A DNA stretch of 64,000 nucleotides from Roseomonas haemaphysalidis (GTDB taxonomy: Bacteria > Pseudomonadota > Alphaproteobacteria > Acetobacterales > Acetobacteraceae): NCBI RefSeq assembly GCF_017355405.1, contig NZ_CP061177.1, positions 2,277,001 to 2,341,000 of the forward strand, read 5' to 3'. Shown here piece after piece: positions 51,323 through 59,229 of the stretch. Below the pieces are notes generated by a model that was given only the letters and a program-made list of their open reading frames with translations, did no database searches and was not told the DNA's origin. The position numbers and the translations under genes were made by a program. Each line of letters begins with the position of its first letter. Position 1 is the stretch's first letter.

Positions 51323-53140
51323 ATGGCCCCGCCCCCTTTGCTGATCCTCCAGGACACCAAGCTGAACTTCGGCACCACGCCGCTGCTGGCGGGGGCGACA
51401 CTGTCCGTGTCCCCCGGCGAGCGGCTGGCGCTGATCGGCCGCAACGGTTCCGGCAAGTCCACCCTGCTGAAGATCGCCGCCGGCGAGGCGCAGGCCGATG
51501 GCGGCAGCCGCTTCGTGCAGCCCGGCGCCACCGTGCGCTACCTGCCGCAGGAGCCCGATCTGTCGGCCTATGCCAACGTGCTGGCCTATGTGGAATCCGG
51601 CCTGACGGCGGGCGACGAGTCCTACCGCGCGCACTACCTGCTGGAGCAGCTGGGCCTGACCGGCGAGGAGCTGCCCGCCAACCTGTCGGGCGGCGAGGCC
51701 CGCCGCGCGGCGCTGGCCCGCGCCCTGGCCCCGAGCCCGGACATCCTGCTGCTGGACGAGCCGACCAACCACCTCGACCTGCCGGCGATCGAGTGGCTGG
51801 AGCAGGAGATCGGCTCCATGCGCTCCGCGCTCGTGCTCATCAGCCATGACCGGCGCTTCCTGGAGCGGCTGACGCGCGAGATGGTCTGGCTCGACCGCGG
51901 CACCACCCGCCGCCTGGCCCGCGGCTTCGCGCATTTCGAGGCCTGGCGCGACGAGGTGCTGGAGCAGGAGGAAGTCGCCGCCCACAAGCTGGACCGGCAG
52001 ATCGGGCGGGAAGAGGACTGGATGCGCTACGGCGTCACCGCCCGGCGCAAGCGCAACGTCCGCCGCGTGGCGGAGCTGGCGGGGCTGCGGCAGCAGCGGC
52101 GCGAGCGCAAGGCCGCCCAGGGCGGCGTGCGCATGGCCGCCAGCGAGAGCGAGGCTTCCGGCACCCTGGTCATCTCGGCCGAGGACGTGACCAAGGCCTA
52201 TGGCGAGCGCGTCATCGTGGACACCTTCTCGACCCGCATCATCCGGGGCGACCGCGTTGGCATCGTCGGCCCCAACGGGGCGGGCAAGACCACGCTGCTG
52301 TCCATGCTGACCGGCATCCTGGCGCCCGATTCGGGCACCATCAAGCTCGGCACCAACCTGGAGATGGTGACGCTGGACCAGCGCCGCGCGGCGCTCGACC
52401 CCAACATGACCGTCGCCACCAGCCTGACCGGCGCGCGCGGCGACCAGGTCTGGGTGGGCGGCCAGCCGCGCCACGTGATCGGCTACATGAAGGACTTCCT
52501 GTTCGCGCCGGAACAGGCCCGCACGCCGGTCTCGGCGCTGTCGGGCGGCGAGCGGGGGCGGCTGCTGCTGGCCCGCGCCTTTGCCACGCCTTCCAACCTG
52601 CTGGTGCTGGACGAGCCGACCAACGACCTGGACCTGGAAACGCTGGATCTCTTGCAGGAGCAGATCGCCGAGTATTCCGGCACCGTCATCGTTGTCAGCC
52701 ACGACCGTGACTTCCTGGACCGTGTGGCAACCGACGTGATCGCCTGGGAAGGCGAAGGGCGCTGGCAGGACTATGCCGGCGGCTATTCCGACATGGTCAA
52801 CCAGCGCGGCCATGGCGTGCAGGCCCGGGCCGATGCCAGCGGCAAGCCGGCCGCGGGCGCGGGCAAGACGGCGCCCTCCGCCACGGCCGCGCCCGCCGCC
52901 GCCGCCCGCAAGCGCCTGTCCTTCAAGGACCAGCACGAGCTGGACACGCTGCCCGCCAAGATGAGGAAGCTGGAAGCCGAGGCCGCCAAGCTGAAGGACA
53001 TCCTGGCCGACCCCGCGCTTTACAGCCGCGACCGCCCGCGCTTCGACAAGGCGACCGAGCTGCTGGCGCGAACCGAGACGGCGCTGGCGGAAGCCGAGGA
53101 ACGCTGGCTCGAACTCGAGATGCTGCGCGAGGAAGCGTGA
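51323..53140 (+). CDS. uup: ABC-F ATPase, Uup type
   Basis: 605 residues with two soluble ATP-binding cassettes and no membrane part: first Walker A GRNGSGKST, signature LSGGEARRAALARAL and LLLDEPTNHLDL; second Walker A GPNGAGKTT, signature LSGGERGRLLLARAF and LVLDEPTNDLDLETLDL. A linker and a charged coiled-coil C-terminus (DELDTLP-like, KLEAEAAKLKDIL, LARTETALAEAEERWLELE) mark the Uup branch. It acts on ribosomes or branched DNA rather than transport. ATG 51323 is the start; the frame upstream overlaps the oxidoreductase gene on the other strand. Confidence 0.9.
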   Translation: MAPPPLLILQDTKLNFGTTPLLAGATLSVSPGERLALIGRNGSGKSTLLKIAAGEAQADGGSRFVQPGATVRYLPQEPDLSAYANVLAYVESGLTAGDESYRAHYLLEQLGLTGEELPANLSGGEARRAALARALAPSPDILLLDEPTNHLDLPAIEWLEQEIGSMRSALVLISHDRRFLERLTREMVWLDRGTTRRLARGFAHFEAWRDEVLEQEEVAAHKLDRQIGREEDWMRYGVTARRKRNVRRVAELAGLRQQRRERKAAQGGVRMAASESEASGTLVISAEDVTKAYGERVIVDTFSTRIIRGDRVGIVGPNGAGKTTLLSMLTGILAPDSGTIKLGTNLEMVTLDQRRAALDPNMTVATSLTGARGDQVWVGGQPRHVIGYMKDFLFAPEQARTPVSALSGGERGRLLLARAFATPSNLLVLDEPTNDLDLETLDLLQEQIAEYSGTVIVVSHDRDFLDRVATDVIAWEGEGRWQDYAGGYSDMVNQRGHGVQARADASGKPAAGAGKTAPSATAAPAAAARKRLSFKDQHELDTLPAKMRKLEAEAAKLKDILADPALYSRDRPRFDKATELLARTETALAEAEERWLELEMLREEA

Positions 53141-53153
53141 AAGGACGGATGCG

Positions 53154-53468
53154 ATGACCAAGGAAGAGCTGACCGCCTGGGCCCTGGGCAACGGCTGGGT
53201 GATGATCGCCGGCAATCCCAGCCTGACCAAGCCCTCGGCACCGAAGGAGGCGATCGTCCGCCTGGTGCTGAAGGCCACCGTCGCCAACCTGGAGGTCAAG
53301 AAGCCCGCCGGGAAATGGGAAAAGGTCGGTGGCGAAAGCTACAACAAGATCATCCCGGACGAGCAGGACGGGCCACCGCATGGCCTGGGCTTCCAGCAGG
53401 TGCCCAGCATCTCCATGCTGATGCAGGAAAACCGGGACCGCATGGTCTTCGCCAAGTTCGGCGGCTGA
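53154..53468 (+). CDS. Small conserved-looking protein of unknown function
   Basis: 104 residues, soluble, starting MTKEELTAWALGNGWVMIAGNPSL and containing a basic stretch (KATVANLEVKKPAGKWEKVG). It follows uup by 13 bases and keeps the local G/C third-position bias, which supports a real gene. No family is recognised; the W- and G-rich start could be a small beta-fold nucleic-acid-binding or ribosome-linked protein, but this is only a guess. Confidence 0.7.
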   Translation: MTKEELTAWALGNGWVMIAGNPSLTKPSAPKEAIVRLVLKATVANLEVKKPAGKWEKVGGESYNKIIPDEQDGPPHGLGFQQVPSISMLMQENRDRMVFAKFGG

Positions 53469-53576
53469 GATACTCGGTCAGGCGCGCAGGCGACCATCAG
53501 GCGGAACGGCTTGCGCGGCCGGCCTGACGCCCGGGCCGGAAGCGCCCGGCGCCAGGGCGGCGCGGCAGGCCGTGCA

Positions 53577-54548
53577 TCACTCCCGCCAGGGCTGGCGCTG
53601 CCACAGCGCGCGCAGCTTGGCGTCGTCGGCCAGGAAAAGCTCCTGCTGCGCCTCGCCGCTCATCACCCGCAGGGGCAGGGACAGCCGCGCGGCCTCCTTC
53701 ACCCAGGCCGGGTCCGCCAGGGCCCCGGCGAAGGCGGCGCGGAAGCGGTCGCGCAACGCGGGCGGCATGTTGGGCGGGCCGATCACCCCGCGCACCGAGC
53801 CGGCCACCATGTCGATGCCCTGCTCGCGGAAGGTGGGCACGTCCGCGGCCTCGCTCCAGCGTTGCTCGTTCGCCTGGCCCAGCAGGCGCAGCGAGCCCTG
53901 GCGCAGCAGGCCGATGCCTTCGCTGACATTGAACGACCCGGCGGCGATGTCACCGGCCAGCACCGCCTGGATGATGGGCGGCGTGCCGGAGTAGGGGACG
54001 TGGGAAAAGCTGCAGCCCGTCGCTTCCTGCAAGGCCAGGATCAGCAGGTGGTCGTCCGTGCCGATGCCCGCGCTGCCGATGGCCAGCCGCCCGGGCTTGC
54101 CTTTCGCATCGGCCACCAGCTCCGGCAGGGTGCGGTACGGGGAGTTGGCGCGGACAAAGAGCCCGCCCGGGTCCTCCACCACGTTGGCGATGAAGGTCAG
54201 GTCCCGCACGCGGTAGCGCACCTGCCGCTCGATCGGCAGGGTAACGAGGTTCGGCGTCTGCGCCACGCCGATGGTGTAGCCGTCCGGCTCCGCCAGGGCG
54301 ACGCTTTCGAACGCCAGCTGGCCGGAGGCGTTCGGGCGGTTGATCACCACCATGTTGGCATTGCCCAGGCGTGGCGCCACGAAGGGGATGATGGCGCGGG
54401 CATAGGTGTCCATGCCGCCGCCGGCGGGACCGGGGCAGATGATCTGGATCGGCCGCTCGGGCCAGGCCGCCCGCGCCGGGCGCGGGGCCGTGAATGACGG
54501 GCCGAGGGCGGCCGCCCCCAGCCATGCGAGGCTTCTCCGCCTGAGCAT
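53577..54548 (-). CDS. Bug-family substrate-binding protein (tripartite tricarboxylate type)
   Basis: 323 residues. The leader RRRSLAWLGAAALGPSFTAPRPARA has a twin-arginine-like start, and WPERPIQIICPGPAGGGMDTYAR is the typical Bug ligand-binding opening; later GNANMVVINRPNASG and VADAKGKPGRLAIGSAG follow the family pattern. It is a periplasmic receptor for a carboxylate or similar solute; no TctA/TctB membrane genes are adjacent, as is usual for Bug proteins. AGGAGGAA lies 8 bases before ATG 54548. It is divergent from the aspartate dehydrogenase-like gene. Confidence 0.9.
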   Translation of the reverse strand: MLRRRSLAWLGAAALGPSFTAPRPARAAWPERPIQIICPGPAGGGMDTYARAIIPFVAPRLGNANMVVINRPNASGQLAFESVALAEPDGYTIGVAQTPNLVTLPIERQVRYRVRDLTFIANVVEDPGGLFVRANSPYRTLPELVADAKGKPGRLAIGSAGIGTDDHLLILALQEATGCSFSHVPYSGTPPIIQAVLAGDIAAGSFNVSEGIGLLRQGSLRLLGQANEQRWSEAADVPTFREQGIDMVAGSVRGVIGPPNMPPALRDRFRAAFAGALADPAWVKEAARLSLPLRVMSGEAQQELFLADDAKLRALWQRQPWRE

Positions 54549-54676
54549 GCGCTGCTTCCTCCTGGCCCTTTCGCCGGGCCTTGGGGCGAGGCTATGCGGG
54601 ATCGTTCCGGAAGCAAAGGCGGTGTCCGGCCCGGGGGTGGCTTGATGCGAAGCGGCGCCGGCCCCAGGCTGCGCCC

Positions 54677-55486
54677 ATGGGAACACCATTGAGAATCGCC
54701 ATCGCCGGGCTTGGTGCCGTCGGCATGACCCTGGCCCGGGCGCTGGACGCCGGCATCCCCGGCTGTGAACTGGTCGCCGTATCCGCGCGCGACCGCGAGG
54801 CCGCCGTTGGGCGTATCGCCAACCTGCGGCGCCCCGTGCCGGTGGTGGCCATCGCCGAGCTGGAGCCGCTGGCCGACCTGGTGGTGGAATGCGCCCCCGC
54901 GGCGCTGCTGCCGGAGATCGCCGCGCCGTTCCTGCGGACCGGCAAGACGGCGGTGGTGATCAGCGCCGGGGCATTGCTGTTCCATGACAGCCTGATCGGG
55001 CTGGCGCGGGAGCATGGTGGCCGCATCGTCGTGCCGACCGGCGCGCTGCTCGGGCTGGACGCGGTGCTGGCCGCCGCCGAGGGCACCATCCACAGCGTGC
55101 GCATGGTCACCCGCAAGCCGGTGCGCGGCCTGGTGGGCGCGCCCTACCTCACCGAGAACAACATCGACATCGAGCAGATCCGCGAGCCGCTGCGCATCTT
55201 CGAAGGCACGGCGCGGGAGGCGGCGGCGGGCTTTCCCGCCAACCTCAACGTGGCGGTGGCGCTGTCGCTGGCCGGCATCGGCGCGGACCGCACCCGGCTG
55301 GAGATCTGGGCCGACCCGGCGCTCGAGCGCAACACGCACAGCATCGCGGTGGACGCCGACTCCGCCCGCTTCACCATGACCATCGAGAACATCCCGAGCG
55401 AGAACCCCAAGACGGGGCGCATCACCGCGCTGTCCGTCGTGGCCTGCCTGCGCAAGATGGGTGCGGCCCTGCGGGTCGGCACCTGA
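54677..55486 (+). CDS. Aspartate dehydrogenase-like protein (DUF108 family)
   Basis: 269 residues. The Rossmann motif IAIAGLGAVGMTLARALD is at the N-terminus; ECAPAALLPEIA, PTGALLGLDAVLAA and FPANLNVAVALSLAGIGADRT are typical of L-aspartate dehydrogenases. It converts L-aspartate or a related amino acid to the oxoacid with NAD(P). Next to a Bug receptor and an M20 peptidase it more likely works in amino-acid breakdown than in NAD synthesis. ATG 54677 is the start; the longer frame overlaps the Bug gene region. Confidence 0.85.
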   Translation: MGTPLRIAIAGLGAVGMTLARALDAGIPGCELVAVSARDREAAVGRIANLRRPVPVVAIAELEPLADLVVECAPAALLPEIAAPFLRTGKTAVVISAGALLFHDSLIGLAREHGGRIVVPTGALLGLDAVLAAAEGTIHSVRMVTRKPVRGLVGAPYLTENNIDIEQIREPLRIFEGTAREAAAGFPANLNVAVALSLAGIGADRTRLEIWADPALERNTHSIAVDADSARFTMTIENIPSENPKTGRITALSVVACLRKMGAALRVGT

Positions 55487-55549
55487 CTTGACCGGGGCGG
55501 CGGCCCGGCTGAAAGCAATGCCATCGTTTTCAGCATGAGGCCGCCGCCG

Positions 55550-56830
55550 ATGTCCGACACCACCGCCCCCACGATGCGCGCGGCGCTCGCCGCCCTCGAC
55601 AACGGCGGCGCGGCGGAGGAGGCGGCGGCCCTGCTGGCCAGCCCCGTCTTCGCCCGTGCCGCCGGCTTCGTGGCGCAGGACCACGAGCGCACCGTCGCCG
55701 ACATCATCCGCCTGACCGAGATCGCTTCGCCTCCGTACGGCGAGGTCAACCGCGCCGCCGCCTTTGCGGAAGCGCTGCGTGGGCACGGGCTGCAGAACGT
55801 CGGCACGGATACCGAGGGCAATGTCACGGGCCTGCGCCCTGGCACGGACCCGGATGCCGGGCTGATCGTGCTGTGCTCGCACCTCGACACCGTGTTTCCC
55901 GCCGGTACCGATGTCACGGTGAAGCGGGAAGGGACCATCCTGCGCGCCCCCGGCGTGGGCGACGACACGCGCGGCCTGGCGGTGATGCTGGCCATCCTGC
56001 GCGCCTTGGATGCCGCTGGCATCCAGACCCGCGCTTCCATCCTGGCCATGGGCTCGGTGGGCGAGGAAGGCTCGGGCGACCTGCGCGGCGTGAAGGCCTT
56101 CTTCCGCGACGACCCGCGCCGCGGCAGGGTCGCGGCCTTCATGGCGCTGGACGGTCTGGACCCCTCGCGGTTGGTCACTGCGGCGGTGGGCAGCAAGCGC
56201 TACCGCGTCACCTTCAAGGGGCCGGGCGGGCATTCCTTCGCGGCCTTCGGCCTGGTCAACCCGGCCTTCGCCCTGGCGCGGGCGGCGGATGCCCTGTCGC
56301 GCATCCGCGTGCCGGCCAAGCCCAAGACCACCTTCTCCATTGGCCGCATGGGCGGCGGCAGTTCCATCAACGCCATTCCGGAGGAAGTCTGGATGGAGGT
56401 GGACCTGCGGTCCGCGTCACCCGAGGCGCTGGCGACCCTGGAAGCCCGCTTTCTGGCCATCCTCCCCCAGGCGGCGGATGACGAGAACGCGGCGCGCGAC
56501 ACCGGCGCCGGGCGTATCCAGGTGGATGCCAAGGTGATCGGCGACCGGCCGGCCGGCAGCACCGAGATGGGCAGCCGCATGGTGCGCTTGGCGCAGGCGG
56601 TCATGACGGGGCAGGGGCATGAGTTCCACGCCGAATCCTCCTCCACCGACAGCAACATCGCGATGAGCCTGGGCCTGCCCGCCATCACCGTGGGGTCCGG
56701 CTGTGCCGGCGGCCGCGCGCATTCGCTGGAGGAGTGGATCGACGTGGAGCCCCGCGCCAGCGCCCATGGCATCGCGACCGCGATGGGCACGCTGCTGGCG
56801 CTGGCGGGGGTGGAAGCCTCAGCCGGCTGA
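55550..56830 (+). CDS. M20-family metallopeptidase
   Basis: 426 residues. Zinc-site motifs are LIVLCSHLDTVFPAG (metal His and Asp), GVGDDTRGLAVML (bridging Asp) and MGSVGEEGSGDLRG (catalytic Glu); a dimerisation domain with GPGGHSFAAFG follows. It is an amidohydrolase or dipeptidase of unknown substrate, likely an N-acyl amino acid or dipeptide given the neighbouring amino-acid dehydrogenase. ATG 55550 has GAGG 9 bases upstream; ATG 55535 is an alternative. Its 3' end overlaps the convergent greB-like gene by 12 bases. Confidence 0.88.
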   Translation: MSDTTAPTMRAALAALDNGGAAEEAAALLASPVFARAAGFVAQDHERTVADIIRLTEIASPPYGEVNRAAAFAEALRGHGLQNVGTDTEGNVTGLRPGTDPDAGLIVLCSHLDTVFPAGTDVTVKREGTILRAPGVGDDTRGLAVMLAILRALDAAGIQTRASILAMGSVGEEGSGDLRGVKAFFRDDPRRGRVAAFMALDGLDPSRLVTAAVGSKRYRVTFKGPGGHSFAAFGLVNPAFALARAADALSRIRVPAKPKTTFSIGRMGGGSSINAIPEEVWMEVDLRSASPEALATLEARFLAILPQAADDENAARDTGAGRIQVDAKVIGDRPAGSTEMGSRMVRLAQAVMTGQGHEFHAESSSTDSNIAMSLGLPAITVGSGCAGGRAHSLEEWIDVEPRASAHGIATAMGTLLALAGVEASAG

Positions 56831-57358
56831 GGGGTAGTGGATCGAGAGAATCTCGATCTCCTCGACGCCGCTGGGCAGGCGCAGCTTCACGGCATCGCCC
56901 ACCCGGCCGCGCAGCAATGCCCGCGCGACAGGTGAAATCCAGGACACCCGCCCACGCTCCATGTCGGCTTCGTCCACGCCGACAATGGTGACCGTCACCT
57001 CCGAATCGTCCTCGCGGGCATAGGTGACGGTGGCACCGAAAAACACCTGGTCACGGCGTGGCTGGGCGGCGGCGTCCACCACCTCCGCCTTGTCCAGGCG
57101 CTTGCGGATGTAGCGAACCCGGCGGTCGATTTCGCGGAGCCGGCGCTTGCCGTACTGGTAGTCGGCGTTCTCGCTGCGATCGCCCAGGCCGGCCGCCCAG
57201 GATACGATCTCCACCACCTTGGGGCGTTCCCCCTGCCACAGGGCATCCAGTTCCGCGCGCAGGGCGGCGTGGCCGGCGGGCGTCATGTAGAAAGGCGTCC
57301 CGGCCGGCAGCCCGGACAGGCTGGCGTCGTCGTCATCATCGTCGTCCGTGTCGGCCAT
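56819..57358 (-). CDS. greB: GreB-type transcript cleavage factor
   Basis: 179 residues. A coiled-coil N-terminal domain (YMTPAGHAALRAELDALWQGERPKVVE, GDRSENADYQYGKRRLREIDRR) and an FKBP-like C-terminal domain (VFFGATVTYA, GRVSWISPVARALLRGRVGD) define the Gre family; KRRLREIDRRVRYIRKRLD is GreB-like. It rescues stalled RNA polymerase. An unusual acidic N-terminal extension (seven Asp in a row) is present and may be strain-variable. It is divergent from the HWE kinase. Confidence 0.88.
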   Translation of the reverse strand: MADTDDDDDDDASLSGLPAGTPFYMTPAGHAALRAELDALWQGERPKVVEIVSWAAGLGDRSENADYQYGKRRLREIDRRVRYIRKRLDKAEVVDAAAQPRRDQVFFGATVTYAREDDSEVTVTIVGVDEADMERGRVSWISPVARALLRGRVGDAVKLRLPSGVEEIEILSIHYPSAG

Positions 57359-57390
57359 GCCCGCGATTGTGTCCTTGGTGTCACGCTCTG

Positions 57391-57425
57391 TTGCATGAGA
57401 GTCAATTTTCTCTCGTCTGATGCAA
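57391..57425. promoter_or_regulatory. Nested inverted repeat between greB and the HWE kinase gene
   Basis: TTGCATGAGAG and CTCTC-N5-ATGCAA form two nested arms (TTGCAT/ATGCAA and GAGAG/CTCTC) around an AT-rich centre, in the 249-base divergent gap. It may be an operator or part of a promoter; no T-run follows. Confidence 0.4.
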
Positions 57426-57607
57426 AATACAGCGGTAGGTTTGGGGTATGGAGAGAAACTCCTCAATGCCCTTCCGCGTCCGTGCCGTTGCCTGCCTTGT
57501 GGCGCAACGGTTTGTCCTGCCCCGCCCCCCTCCGTGTCAAAGCCGCGAAGGCCTGCGAGGCTGCGAATCCACCTCGGTGCCGCCGGTGCTCCGCTGAGCG
57601 TATTGCC

Positions 57608-59158
57608 ATGACGCGCGAGTTCCGTTTGAACCTAGTGGTCCGGCGCCTGAGCCATGCGGTGCCGCTGGTGCTGCTGTCCGTTGCCGTCCTCATGCTTGGC
57701 GAGCATTTCATCGAGTCCGAATGGGATGAGGCCCGGCTGTCCCGACTGGAACAGGGGCTGACGACCCAGCAGGACATGCTGGACCTGCTGCAACAGGACA
57801 TCGCCAGCGGTTCGGCGGAAGCAGCCCGCCATGCCTCCCTCCAGGAGGGACTGCGCAGCCTGCGCGGGCTCGCGGACCAGGAAGCCGAGATCCGCCCGTA
57901 TCATCGCATCCTGACCACGGCGATCGCGTCGCCCGACGTTGCGGCGCCGGGAACGCCGCTGCGTGGCGAACTGGTGGCGGCCGGCCTGCAGGAACTGGGC
58001 ACCACCCTGACGCGGGAGATCACCGAGCAGCGGCAGCGGACACGGCTTCTGCACCGCGCCAGCAGCCTCATCATCCTGGTGACCGGTGCGACCGGCGTGG
58101 TGCTGCTGATGGTGCGCCTGCGCCGGACCCGGCAGCAGATGTCGGCGTTGACGCGGCGTGCCGCGCAGGCGCTTGCCCGGATCTCGGCCGTCTATAAGGC
58201 AGCGCCGGTCGGCATGGCGTTGCTGGACCCGGAGCTGCGCGTGGTGGATGCCAATTCTATTCTGGTTGGCATGGCCGGCAGGCCGATCCAGTTCGGCACC
58301 GAGCTGACCCAGGCCATGCCGGAACTGGCGGAAGCCCTGGTGCCGCTGTTGCGCACCGCCATGGAGCATGGCGATGGCGTGCCCGGCCAGGAACTCGTGG
58401 TGGACTCCCAGCATCCCGGCGAAGCGCGGCACTATGTGGTCACGGCCGAGCCGGTGACCGACGGCGGGCAGGCGATGCTGTCGCTGGTGGTGGTGGACGT
58501 GACCGACCGGGTGGCCGCGGAAACCTGGCGGGGCGAGGCGGTGGCCGAGCTGAACCACCGCGTCAAGAACGCCCTGGCCACGGTGCAGGCCCTGGCGGCA
58601 CAGACGCTGCGGGGCGCCGGCGACGACCCGCACCGTTTCGCGGCGGATTTCAGCGCCCGGCTCGGCGCGCTGTCCCGTTCGCACGAATTGATCGCGGCTA
58701 GCGGCTGGAACGGCACCACCGTGGAGCAGACCGTCCACGCCGCGTTGGGCCCCTGGCTGCCGTCCGGCCGCGTGGCGGTGATGGGGCCGGCGGGGCTGCC
58801 GTTGCGTGCGGCGCAGGTGCAGGCCCTGGTGATCGCGCTGGCGGAGCTGGCGGGCAATGCCGTCCGCCACGGGGCGCTGTCCGCCGGTGGCGGCCGGGTC
58901 GCATTGTCGTGGGACATGGGCGCGGACGGCATGGTCCGCCTCAACTGGCAGGAACGCGGTGGACCCGGCCTGCCGGCCGCGCCGCCCCGCCGCGGCTTTG
59001 GGCTGCGTTTCCTGGAGCGCGGCCTGCCGCACGACCTGGGGCCGGAAGCCCGCGCCGTCATGCGGTTCGACAGTGCCGGGCTGATCTATGAAGTCCGGTT
59101 TCCACTGCAACTGAGCGGCCGTGCCGAGCTGGCACGCGCCTCCGGCGCCGCCGCCTGA
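57608..59158 (+). CDS. HWE/HisKA_2-type sensor histidine kinase
   Basis: 516 residues. Two membrane helices (about 15–31 and 150–170) enclose a periplasmic sensor part; a PAS-like domain (PVGMALLDPELRVVDAN) and the HWE H-box AELNHRVKNALATVQALAAQTL follow, with a degenerate ATPase end (LAELAGNAVRHGALS, RRGFGLRFLERGLPHDLG). Alphaproteobacterial HWE kinases often feed general stress or light pathways. No response regulator lies next to it. ATG 57608 begins the first predicted helix's approach; longer frames cover non-coding sequence. Confidence 0.87.
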   Translation: MTREFRLNLVVRRLSHAVPLVLLSVAVLMLGEHFIESEWDEARLSRLEQGLTTQQDMLDLLQQDIASGSAEAARHASLQEGLRSLRGLADQEAEIRPYHRILTTAIASPDVAAPGTPLRGELVAAGLQELGTTLTREITEQRQRTRLLHRASSLIILVTGATGVVLLMVRLRRTRQQMSALTRRAAQALARISAVYKAAPVGMALLDPELRVVDANSILVGMAGRPIQFGTELTQAMPELAEALVPLLRTAMEHGDGVPGQELVVDSQHPGEARHYVVTAEPVTDGGQAMLSLVVVDVTDRVAAETWRGEAVAELNHRVKNALATVQALAAQTLRGAGDDPHRFAADFSARLGALSRSHELIAASGWNGTTVEQTVHAALGPWLPSGRVAVMGPAGLPLRAAQVQALVIALAELAGNAVRHGALSAGGGRVALSWDMGADGMVRLNWQERGGPGLPAAPPRRGFGLRFLERGLPHDLGPEARAVMRFDSAGLIYEVRFPLQLSGRAELARASGAAA

Positions 59159-59174
59159 CCCTCATCCACGCATG

Positions 59175-59203
59175 AAAAAGGGGAGGCGGTTTCCCGCCTC
59201 CCC
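59175..59203 (-). terminator. Terminator of clpA
   Basis: A perfect 10-bp stem (59180–59189 and 59194–59203) with a four-base loop; on the minus strand it is followed by TTTTT. It also lies just after the convergent kinase gene and may stop both. Confidence 0.88.
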
Positions 59204-59229
59204 CGGAGTCCCACCCAACGGGTGACGGA

